Of a DNA stretch of 17,197 nt, positions 8,001-13,457 are shown piece after piece. Location of the stretch: positions 1-17,197 of the forward strand of contig DASYRM010000012.1 of NCBI GenBank assembly GCA_036004405.1. The letters run 5' to 3'. Source of the stretch: DASYRM01 sp036004405 (GTDB lineage Bacteria; Acidobacteriota; Vicinamibacteria; Vicinamibacterales; UBA2999). Positions within the stretch are counted from its first letter, which is position 1; every line of letters begins with the position of its first letter. The position numbers were made by a program, and so were the translations under genes. The notes beneath the pieces were generated by a model. That model worked only from the letters and a program-made list of their open reading frames with translations. It did no database searches and had not been told where the DNA came from.

Positions 8001-8141
8001 CACGCCGGGCAGCACCGCGCCCGAGGCGTCTTTCACGGTTCCGGCAACGCTGGCGGCACCAAGACCCTGCGCCAGCGCCGGGCGCGGAATCAACGCGAGG
8101 ATCGCAAGCAACGCGACACAAGTAAACGAGGCTTTCGTCAT
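5046..8141 (-). CDS. TonB-dependent outer-membrane receptor with carboxypeptidase-like regulatory domain (Oar-like)
   Basis: The protein has 1031 aa. The start at 8141 is preceded by AGGAG and gives the Sec signal MTKASFTCVALLAILALIP with cleavage near PALAQ (residue 25). Residues 30-115 are a carboxypeptidase-D-regulatory-like fold (VAGTVKDASGAVLPGVTVEA, then DTEGRYQLAELRPGTYTLTF). ETIVVSG (119-125) looks like a TonB box, and the plug follows with LPTAKSVGSMLAFVPGAV. The rest is an outer-membrane beta-barrel ending VKFSAQFDF, with the terminal Phe recognised by the BAM machinery. Such receptors take up oligosaccharides, peptides or other large substrates using TonB energy; this one's ligand is unknown. 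It leads the leftward operon, with its promoter in the 128-bp gap upstream. Confidence 0.93.
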   Translation of the reverse strand: MTKASFTCVALLAILALIPRPALAQGLGAASVAGTVKDASGAVLPGVTVEAASPVLIEKVRTTATDTEGRYQLAELRPGTYTLTFTLAGFTTYKREGLQLTPNFAATINAELKVGELAETIVVSGQSPLVDTRSVSKAQVISQETLSALPTAKSVGSMLAFVPGAVSPANGVDSGGSKGEQSVRISVFGARPNDQRQMTNGLMYTNLNGDGGGRLYFVNPVTIQENVIDLGAAGSALYQTSGAVVNTIPREGGNRFSGTGFGAYTNHNLQASNLSDDLKAWGLTVVNGVRKIYDANGLFGGPLVKDKWWFVASGRRSGSELRAASLFHDSNLNDWVYTPDLSRPVDPVEYNRNYQFRTTFQIGTKDKFGASTDIQRHYRDQAFGQLDQGIARVEANAAMCHNDSLTQFTWSRPQSHSVLYEGGGSVSLNAFGTANFGTALDGSDYEECGQSEPFRVNIADAARGANYHGVGAIGIGISNLFVGRFATSYVTGAHNFKTGLYFIRGNVTGNIINRADDVGGLPISYTFTNGVATALTEFADRGTDAHMNHDLALYAQDSWTMQRLTLNLGLRMDWISQRVGEVVHPANLLFGAYTTPAVEGTPNWKDLSPRIGAAYDLFGNGKTAIKGGINRYVQGASVGVASLYGPTATSSSARNWTDSNGNFFPDCDLKNGAAQNLTATGGDICGAFNTPSVGTYVPSQSVIDTDFTQGWQKRGYNWRATASVEQQLTNNLAVAATYARAIYGNFQVTDNLNLSPADYDPYCITLPTDPRLSRSGQQLCGLWDQRANVATSNLIGFADSYVDKYNVGNIAQHRHTEHFNGFDVQLNGRFRRGTAGGGWSTGNTIQNTAISANGGVTNNSINQCYVVDNPEVLTTQVTPCDVHNPYQHRFRFNGSYELPWGGVQLAAVYQDLPGPLIAANRTYTSAEINAQATGALGRNLRLATRTIDIAEPFSLFGDRVRQLDMRVSKLFRFGGQRFQANMDIYNVANASTATFLRNTYTAPGAVTTTPWQQPTQVMDGRFVKFSAQFDF

Positions 8142-8201
8142 TTCAGAGCATCTCCTGGCCGGTGAATGCTCGCCGCGCGTAACGGCGGGGTAAGCGGGGC
8201 G

Positions 8202-8246
8202 AGTCTAGCGAGCCCCCTCCGGGCAAGCACTACCGAACCCGAGGTA
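8202..8246 (-). promoter_or_regulatory. Putative promoter and activator site of the TonB-receptor operon
   Basis: Plus-strand TACCGAACCCGAGGTA (8231-8246) forms a TACC-N8-GGTA dyad. On the minus strand a -10-like TAGACT (8207-8202) follows it exactly 23 bp downstream, about 60 bp before the start codon. The dyad edge would then lie near -36, where a class II activator binds. The same geometry recurs at 10258-10302. No clear -35 hexamer is present, which also fits activator dependence. Confidence 0.45.
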
Positions 8247-8269
8247 CCCCTTTCGTGGTGCTTTCGCAG

Positions 8270-9241
8270 CTACCGGCCCCGCGCGGCCGCGGCCTCGTCG
8301 AGCCGGGCGGCCCTGAGGATGTTCTCGAGGCCGCGGTTTCCTTCGTGGCAGGCGTACTCGTACATGTCCTTCTGGGGCGACAGGTCGAGGACGGCGGTCC
8401 AGGGCCGTTCGAAGGTGTGCGGGTCGTCGACGGTCACCTCGTAGCGCATCGCGTCGGCGGCGGTGCGGGTGTAGCGCTCGATGAGGTGCATCCCCTCCCG
8501 AGCGAGACGCGTGGGAGAGAGGGGATGGATCGTCGTCGTGTCGTGGGGGTGAAAGTTGGTCACTTCCACGACCAGCGTCGTGCCCTCCCATTGGGCACGC
8601 GAGTCGCCCATGTACTGGTGGATGCGGGGCGAGATGTGCGGGCGGCCATCCAGAGGGATCAGGCGCGTGTCGTGCATCATCTCGTGCGTGACCGTGACGT
8701 AGCCGGGCGCCTGCAGGATCTGGACGTTGTTGTTGTAGCCGGTCGGAAACATCACCGCCGGCAGCCCGACGGTGATACAGCGATCCCACAGACTGCGGTC
8801 TTCCCAGGAGTCGGACGGGCCACGCCCGCGGCGCGCGGCCGCCTCCGCCGTCGCGCGCGCCCGCGCCTCGGCCGTCGTGGCCGGCAGCCGTCCGTTTCTC
8901 GGATCGATGATGAGCGAGCTGCGGCGCGACTTCGCCGCTAGGTTCTCGTACCAGTGCGACGGTCCGGCGCCGACGGCGCCACCGTCGGCCACGGCGTCGA
9001 TGAGACGTTTGCGCGAGACCAGCGCGTACTCGAGGTCCTTGCCGTCGAGGAACTCCTTGTCGGCTACCGCCGCCGGCCGCTCGAGCGGGATGGAAAAGTT
9101 GTTGTCGCTCGTCCAGACGCCTTCCAGATCCGGATCGCCCCACGACGTGCGCGGGTGCGTCCACCGCTGCGCGCCCGCAACCATTGTCGCGACGGCGACC
9201 AACAGCGCAATCGCGCCCGCACGCCTGAGTGTCTTGCCCAA
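8270..9241 (-). CDS. Secreted protein of unknown function, paralogue of the 12408-13406 gene
   Basis: The protein has 323 aa. Residues 1-24 (LRRAGAIALLVAVATMVAGAQ) are a Sec signal. The start appears to be TTG at 9241: an in-frame TAG lies two codons upstream, no other start precedes the signal, and there is no good Shine-Dalgarno. Coupling to the double cupin gene, 25 bp upstream, may help. Motifs shared with the paralogue are DLEGVW, PLERPA, SLIIDPRNGRLP, HDTRLIP, GDSRAQWEGTTLVVEVTNF, VDDP and YACHEGNRGLENIL. Two conserved cysteines (in DRCITVG and ACHEG) could form a disulfide. I know this as a recurrent unnamed secreted family in Acidobacteriota genomes, with no assigned activity. The clustering suggests a role around the quinoprotein or cupins. 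Confidence 0.8.
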   Translation of the reverse strand: MGKTLRRAGAIALLVAVATMVAGAQRWTHPRTSWGDPDLEGVWTSDNNFSIPLERPAAVADKEFLDGKDLEYALVSRKRLIDAVADGGAVGAGPSHWYENLAAKSRRSSLIIDPRNGRLPATTAEARARATAEAAARRGRGPSDSWEDRSLWDRCITVGLPAVMFPTGYNNNVQILQAPGYVTVTHEMMHDTRLIPLDGRPHISPRIHQYMGDSRAQWEGTTLVVEVTNFHPHDTTTIHPLSPTRLAREGMHLIERYTRTAADAMRYEVTVDDPHTFERPWTAVLDLSPQKDMYEYACHEGNRGLENILRAARLDEAAAARGR

Positions 9242-9267
9242 GGCCTAAGGCCTAAGGCCCAAGGCCT
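9240..9267. repeat. Heptamer tandem repeat AAGGCCT x4
   Basis: Four consecutive 7-bp units (9240-9246, 9247-9253, 9254-9260, 9261-9267) read AAGGCCT, with one T-to-C change in the third. The array fills the gap between the double-cupin stop codon and the TTG start of the unknown secreted protein, touching both. Each unit contains the palindrome AGGCCT. It resembles the short tandemly repeated heptamers (STRR) of cyanobacteria in form. A second, different heptamer array lies at 13464-13491. Confidence 0.75.
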
Positions 9268-10232
9268 TACTGCTTGGCATAGTTGTCGTCCCAGCGGATG
9301 TTCAGCCAGAAAATGTCCGGCGTGACCTCGCTGAAGCCATGGTAGAAGTGCGACGGGTGGAAGAACACGTCGCCAGGTTTCGACACCACCGACACGCCGG
9401 TGTTCGGGACGCGCTGACCGTCCTTCACGTCGTAGCCGGTGTTCACCGTCGCGCCGCCGGCGAGCATGTACCACGTGTCGATGGTTTGATCGTGCATCTC
9501 GACGGACGGTGTGCCGTTCCAGCGCAGGTTCACGTTGTAGCGTCCGCCTTCGATCAGCCTGGTGTTGCCCGACTTCTTCAGCCGCATGCCCGCCATGATC
9601 TGATCGAGCTGTTCCTTGGAGAAGAACAGCTCGCCGCTGCCGCCGTAGCTGTAGGGGAGCACCTGCTGGCTTCCGGCCGGAAGCGCGGGGCCGCGGCCGC
9701 GGGCGCCAATCTTGCCGAGGATGCCGTCGAGCGTGCCGGCGCCCATCGGTGAATCTGCCGGCCAGTCCGTGTCCCAGCGCACGTTGAGCCAGGTGATGTT
9801 GCTGTTCACGCCGCTCACGCCGTGCGGCAGCCCCGAGGGGATGTAGACGACGTCACCCACCTTGATCGGCCGGCTCTGGCCGCCGAGGATCTTGCCCTTC
9901 TCGAGCACGCCGCCCGTGGTGAGCGTGCCGCCACCTTCGAGCACCACCCAGAGGTCCGCCGTAATCGGGTGCACCAGCCCGGTCTCCGCCGCGGTGATGC
10001 GCCGGATGTTCACGTTGTACTTGCCGCCCTCGATCATGCGAAGCGTCTGGAGCTTCTTCGCATCCATGTCCTTCAGGTACTGGGCCAGCCTCTCCTTGGG
10101 AATCGCGATCGAATGATCCTTGGGCGCCTGTTCCAGGATGGTGGTTCCACCGCCGTCCTGACCTCCCCGGCCCTGCGCCAGGGTCAGCGCGGCCCCCAGC
10201 ACCACCGCCCCGATCGTTGCCACAACTCTCAT
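9267..10232 (-). CDS. Secreted double-cupin protein
   Basis: ATG at 10232 gives 321 aa and is preceded by GGAGGAG at good spacing; the open frame extends further upstream only by chance, antisense-like within the quinoprotein gene. Residues 1-20 are a Sec signal (MRVVATIGAVVLGAALTLAQ). Two cupin barrels follow, each introduced by the same motif, IEGGKYNVN (67-75) and IEGGRYNVN (227-235), so the gene arose by duplication. Barrel 1 has VHPITADLWVVLEGGGTLTTGG (His88) and IPSGLPHG (His137). Barrel 2 has EMHDQTIDTWYMLAGG (His247) and HPSHFYHGFSEV (His292, His298). It is related to the cupin at 472-1044. It begins a short leftward operon with the unknown secreted protein. The substrate is not evident. 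Confidence 0.82.
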   Translation of the reverse strand: MRVVATIGAVVLGAALTLAQGRGGQDGGGTTILEQAPKDHSIAIPKERLAQYLKDMDAKKLQTLRMIEGGKYNVNIRRITAAETGLVHPITADLWVVLEGGGTLTTGGVLEKGKILGGQSRPIKVGDVVYIPSGLPHGVSGVNSNITWLNVRWDTDWPADSPMGAGTLDGILGKIGARGRGPALPAGSQQVLPYSYGGSGELFFSKEQLDQIMAGMRLKKSGNTRLIEGGRYNVNLRWNGTPSVEMHDQTIDTWYMLAGGATVNTGYDVKDGQRVPNTGVSVVSKPGDVFFHPSHFYHGFSEVTPDIFWLNIRWDDNYAKQ

Positions 10233-10257
10233 CTCTCGTCTCCTCCGCACGGGCATA

Positions 10258-10302
10258 AGCCTAGACGGCGGCAGCGCGACTGCACATACGCAATAAGGGG
10301 TA
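10258..10302 (-). promoter_or_regulatory. Putative promoter and activator site of the double-cupin gene
   Basis: Plus-strand TACGCAATAAGGGGTA (10287-10302) is a TAC-N10-GTA element matching the one upstream of the TonB receptor at 10 of 16 positions. A -10-like TAGGCT on the minus strand (10263-10258) follows after exactly 23 bp and lies 25 bp before the ATG. The shared spacing suggests a common regulator for the two operons. Confidence 0.45.
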
Positions 10303-10315
10303 GGCGGACGGTCTC

Positions 10316-10343
10316 GTAGAGGCGAACCTTCAGGTTCGCCTAC
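10316..10343. repeat. REP-like hairpin overlapping a stop codon (copy D)
   Basis: The plus strand reads GTAG (10316-10319), a 9-bp stem AGGCGAACC, loop TTCA, the complementary GGTTCGCCT (to 10341), and then AC. Both ends can be read as GTAG on their own strand. The loop matches copies A and B while the stem sequence differs. The CTA at 10340-10342 is the TAG stop of the quinoprotein gene, so the element's head supplies that stop codon. Confidence 0.6.
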
Positions 10344-12310
10344 GGAAGCCCGAACGCAAGGATGCTTGGACCCGAGGCCACGGCCACGAGCTGGCGGTTG
10401 TCGAACACGTAGGTCATCGGCGACGACTTCCACACCTGGCTGGTCTGAAAGCTCCAGAGCCGCTTGCCCGTCCGGGCATCCGCGGCCGCGAACGCGCCGC
10501 TGTCGTCGCAGAAGAACACCACATCGCTGGCGGTCGCGAGCACGCCTCCCCACGAGTCCACGGTTCCGAACTGCGGCAGCTCCCACGCCACTTTGCCGGT
10601 CTGGATGTCGATGGCGCGCAGCACGCGCTGCGCGGGCTCCGGCGCCGCGGCAAACGTGCCGCCCATGAAGCTCTTGCCCGATTCCCACGCCTGATCGACG
10701 CGCGTGAAGATGCCGCACTTGTCGTTGGTCTGCACATAGAACAGGCCCGTGCGCGGGCTGAACGCCGCCGCGTACCAGTTCGACGCGCCCTCGAGCGATG
10801 GGCACACGCGCCGACCCTCGCGCGTCGGCTCCATGTTCGGCACCACGATCGGGCGCCCCTCCGTCGTCAGCCCCGACGCCCAGGTGAGGTTCTTCACGTA
10901 TTGCGTCCCTGACAGGTACTCGCCGGTGACGCGGTCGAGCACGTAGAAGTAGCCGTTGCGATTGGCCTGCAGGAGGAGCTTCCGAGGCGCGCCCTTCCAC
11001 CGCGCGTCCACCAGCACGATCGGCTGCTGGGCGTCGTAGTCGTGCACGTCGTGCGGCGTGAACTGGAAGTGCCACTTGCGGCGCCCGGTCTTCACGTCGA
11101 GCGCGACCACCGAGTCCGAATAGAGGTTGTCGCCCAGCCGCTCGTCGCCAATCATGTCGGGGCCCGGGTTGCCCATCGCCCAGTAGAGCGTGCCGAGCGC
11201 GGCGTCGTAGCTGCCGGTCATCCAGGTGGCGGCGCCGGGGTGGTCGATGGCGCTCCCCTTCCACGTGTCCGAGCCGGGCTCGCCGCGCGCCGGCACCGCC
11301 CAGAATCGCCACACCTCTTTCCCCGTCGTCTGGTCGTAGGCGGCCAGGAACCCGCGCGCACCCTCGTCGCCGCCGGCGATCCCCGAGATGACGAGGTTGC
11401 CCACGACAAACGGCGCGCCGGTACCGTTGTAGTTCTGGTGCCAGTCGGCCATCTCCGTCTCCCACAGGAGCGCGCCGGTGGCCTTGTTGAGCGCGATCAA
11501 ATGCGCGTGGTCGGTCGTCATGAAGAGGCGATCGCCGCTCACCGCGACGCCCCGATTGACGCCGCGCGCCGCCACGCCGCCCAGGCCGCGCGTGCGCGGC
11601 CGGCGGTAGTTCCAGATCTGGCGGCCGCTGCCGGCGTCGAGCGCGTAGAGATCGTTGGCGGCGCTGACGTACATCACGCCCTCCACGACCACCGGCGTCA
11701 CCTGCAGCTGTGCGGCGTTCGGAAGCGTGAACACCCAACGCGGCGCCAGGCGGCCGACGTTCTCCGGCGTGATCTGCGTCACCAGGCTGTATCGGTTGCC
11801 ATCCGATTGCCCGTGGTACGACGTCCAGCCGTTCTGCGACGTCACCTCGCGGTACTTGCCCGGGGCGCCTTCACGCAGCAGGTGCAGCGCGCGGTCATCG
11901 CCCAGCAGCTGCATCTCGCCGTCGCTCTGGTTGAGCAGTACACCCGGTAGCGAGCGGCCGTTGGCCATCGCCACGGTCATGCGCTGCGGGCCGGTGCCCG
12001 CCCGCGGCTTGAGCGTGCGCAGGAATGCGACCAGGTCTCCCGCTTCGGCCTTCGACAGGGTCGGGAACGCCGGCATGCCGGCGCCAGACACGCCCTCGCG
12101 AATTACCGCCTCGAGCTCGGCGTCGTTGCGCAGCGGAATGCGCGCCAGGATGGACGGGCCCAACTCGCCGCCTCCGCCCCCGGTGCCATGGCAGTTGGCG
12201 CAGCGGCTCGCAAATACCTGCCGCCCAGGGTCGACGTTCTGCGCCCACGCCGGCGACGACAGCGCGAACACCATCAGACCTGCCAACCCGACACTCGCAT
12301 GCTTCGTCAT
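10340..12310 (-). CDS. Periplasmic PQQ-dependent dehydrogenase with N-terminal cytochrome c domain
   Basis: The protein has 656 aa. Residues 1-23 are a Sec signal. A cytochrome c domain carries CANCH (37-41) with the likely axial Met79 in GAGMPAFP. A short linker region (about 110-155) leads into the quinoprotein beta-propeller, which has tryptophan-docking-type repeats such as LYALDAGSGRQIWNY, LIALNKATGALLWE, VVALDVKTGRRKWHF and IDIQTGKVAWELP. GNPGPD (380-385) and HDVHDYDAQQPIV (420-432) match the calcium/PQQ site and catalytic Asp region of quinoprotein alcohol dehydrogenases. It should oxidise an alcohol or aldose and pass electrons to its own heme. Unusually, heme is N-terminal rather than C-terminal, the vicinal Cys-Cys of methanol/ethanol dehydrogenases is absent (AARGVNRG), and the usual GGE ligand is GGD (315). 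The Shine-Dalgarno is weak. Confidence 0.9.
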   Translation of the reverse strand: MTKHASVGLAGLMVFALSSPAWAQNVDPGRQVFASRCANCHGTGGGGGELGPSILARIPLRNDAELEAVIREGVSGAGMPAFPTLSKAEAGDLVAFLRTLKPRAGTGPQRMTVAMANGRSLPGVLLNQSDGEMQLLGDDRALHLLREGAPGKYREVTSQNGWTSYHGQSDGNRYSLVTQITPENVGRLAPRWVFTLPNAAQLQVTPVVVEGVMYVSAANDLYALDAGSGRQIWNYRRPRTRGLGGVAARGVNRGVAVSGDRLFMTTDHAHLIALNKATGALLWETEMADWHQNYNGTGAPFVVGNLVISGIAGGDEGARGFLAAYDQTTGKEVWRFWAVPARGEPGSDTWKGSAIDHPGAATWMTGSYDAALGTLYWAMGNPGPDMIGDERLGDNLYSDSVVALDVKTGRRKWHFQFTPHDVHDYDAQQPIVLVDARWKGAPRKLLLQANRNGYFYVLDRVTGEYLSGTQYVKNLTWASGLTTEGRPIVVPNMEPTREGRRVCPSLEGASNWYAAAFSPRTGLFYVQTNDKCGIFTRVDQAWESGKSFMGGTFAAAPEPAQRVLRAIDIQTGKVAWELPQFGTVDSWGGVLATASDVVFFCDDSGAFAAADARTGKRLWSFQTSQVWKSSPMTYVFDNRQLVAVASGPSILAFGLP

Positions 12311-12351
12311 GTCGAGGCGATCTTGCAGGCTCGCCCGCGCGTCGTCAACGA

Positions 12352-12385
12352 CCTACCCGATCAGGGTAGGCGACTGGATCCAGTC
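12352..12385. promoter_or_regulatory. Two dyads in the divergent promoter region
   Basis: CCTACCC (12352-12358) pairs with GGGTAGG (12364-12370) across five bases. Immediately after, GACTGGATCCAGTC (12372-12385) is a perfect 14-bp palindrome. Both lie in the 97-bp space between the leftward quinoprotein gene and the rightward unknown secreted gene. The first dyad contains TACC-N7-GGTA, one base shorter than the elements at 8231 and 10287. They are candidate operators for coordinated control of the divergent pair; a BamHI-like palindrome alone could be chance. Confidence 0.4.
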
Positions 12386-12407
12386 ACTTCGGAGACACTG
12401 AGCGTGC

Positions 12408-13406
12408 ATGCGAACACCAATCGCGACGGGTCTGGTGCTGGGCGTTGCGCTGTCGGGAGCCGTCCTCTTCGGTCAGACCGGCAAGGCGCCGGCGGCGTAT
12501 GCGGTGCCGCGCACGGCGGACGGCCGTCCCGATCTGCAGGGCGTCTGGGCCAACAACAACATGACGCCGCTCGAACGCCCCGCGCAGTTCGCCGGGCGCG
12601 CGACGATGACCGACGCCGAGCTGGCGGACTTGAAGCAGCGCCTCGGCAGCCTGACCGAGGGCGGCGACGCGTTCTTCGCCGACGAACTGATCCTCGCGGC
12701 GCTCGACGGCAAGACCAAGTTCAACTCGGCGGATACCCAGACGGGCAACTACGGCCAGGCCTGGCTGTCGGAACGCATCCTCGACAACCGCACGTCGCTC
12801 ATCGTCGATCCGCCCGACGGCCGCATCCCGCCGCCCGCCCCCGGCGCCGCCGACCGCGCCCGCGCCCAGGCCGCCGCGCCTCGCGGCCGCGGTCCCGCCG
12901 ACGCCGCGCAGGACCTGGGCCTCAGCACGCGCTGCGTCCATGCCGGCACGCCGAACCTTCGCGCCGGCTATCAGAGCTACTTCGCGATCACGCAGGCGCC
13001 GGGCGTCGTCGCGCTGCGGACCGAGATGATCCACGACACGCGCATCTTCGCGACGGGTGGCGGACCTCACGTCTCGCCGGCCATCACGATGTACCACGGA
13101 GACTCGCGGGCGCGATGGGAAGGCGACACGCTGGTGGTGGACACGACGAACTTCTCCGCGAGCACCAACTTCCGCGGCTCCACCACCGGCCTGCACCTGA
13201 TCGAGAAGTTCGCGCGCGTCTCGGCTGACACGATCGAGTACTACGTGACCATCGACGACCCGGCGGTGTGGTCGCGGCCGTGGACGTTGATGGTGCCGCT
13301 CAAGAACACCGGCGAGCAGATGTTCGAGTTCGCGTGTCACGAGGGCAACTACGGACTGCCCGCCATCCTGAGCGGTGCACGCGCGGCGGAGCGCGGCGCG
13401 CGATAA
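12408..13406 (+). CDS. Secreted protein of unknown function, paralogue of the 8270-9241 gene
   Basis: The protein has 332 aa, with ATG at 12408 and GGAGA about 12 bases before it. Residues 1-24 (MRTPIATGLVLGVALSGAVLFGQ) form a Sec signal. The body parallels the 8270-9241 protein: DLQGVWANNNMTPLERPAQF, TSLIVDPPDGRIPPP, RGRGP, TRCVHAGTPN, EMIHDTRIF, GDSRARWEGDTLVVDTTNF, LIEKFARVSADTIEYYVTIDD, RPWT and FEFACHEGNYGLPAILSGARA. It has a longer insertion after LERPA and the same two conserved cysteines. The function is unknown. Divergent placement next to the PQQ dehydrogenase and 51 bp before the SnoaL-like gene suggests joint expression with the latter. Confidence 0.85.
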   Translation: MRTPIATGLVLGVALSGAVLFGQTGKAPAAYAVPRTADGRPDLQGVWANNNMTPLERPAQFAGRATMTDAELADLKQRLGSLTEGGDAFFADELILAALDGKTKFNSADTQTGNYGQAWLSERILDNRTSLIVDPPDGRIPPPAPGAADRARAQAAAPRGRGPADAAQDLGLSTRCVHAGTPNLRAGYQSYFAITQAPGVVALRTEMIHDTRIFATGGGPHVSPAITMYHGDSRARWEGDTLVVDTTNFSASTNFRGSTTGLHLIEKFARVSADTIEYYVTIDDPAVWSRPWTLMVPLKNTGEQMFEFACHEGNYGLPAILSGARAAERGAR

Positions 13407-13457
13407 CTCTTCTTAGGTAGTGTGGCGCCACCGTTCGGCCGCTAGGATCGCGGCCGC

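Noticed and set aside
9267..11738. An 823-codon frame ending in the double cupin
   Set aside because: The extension is the wrong frame of the quinoprotein gene. The signal peptide and GGAGGAG site place the start at 10232.
12319..12348. TTGACG and AAGATC 18 bp apart as a promoter giving a leaderless quinoprotein mRNA
   Set aside because: The -10 match is poor and no start-site evidence exists; kept only as a remark.
13416..13431. GTAG followed by a GTGGCGCCAC palindrome, like another REP copy
   Set aside because: The palindrome is short, has no loop like the TTCA of the other copies and is offset from the GTAG; probably chance.
13436..13456. A 7-bp hairpin (CGGCCGC with GCGGCCG) whose loop holds the AGGA of the SnoaL gene, as a possible RNA switch
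   Set aside because: The stem is short and self-complementary GC sequence is common here; there is no wider riboswitch architecture.
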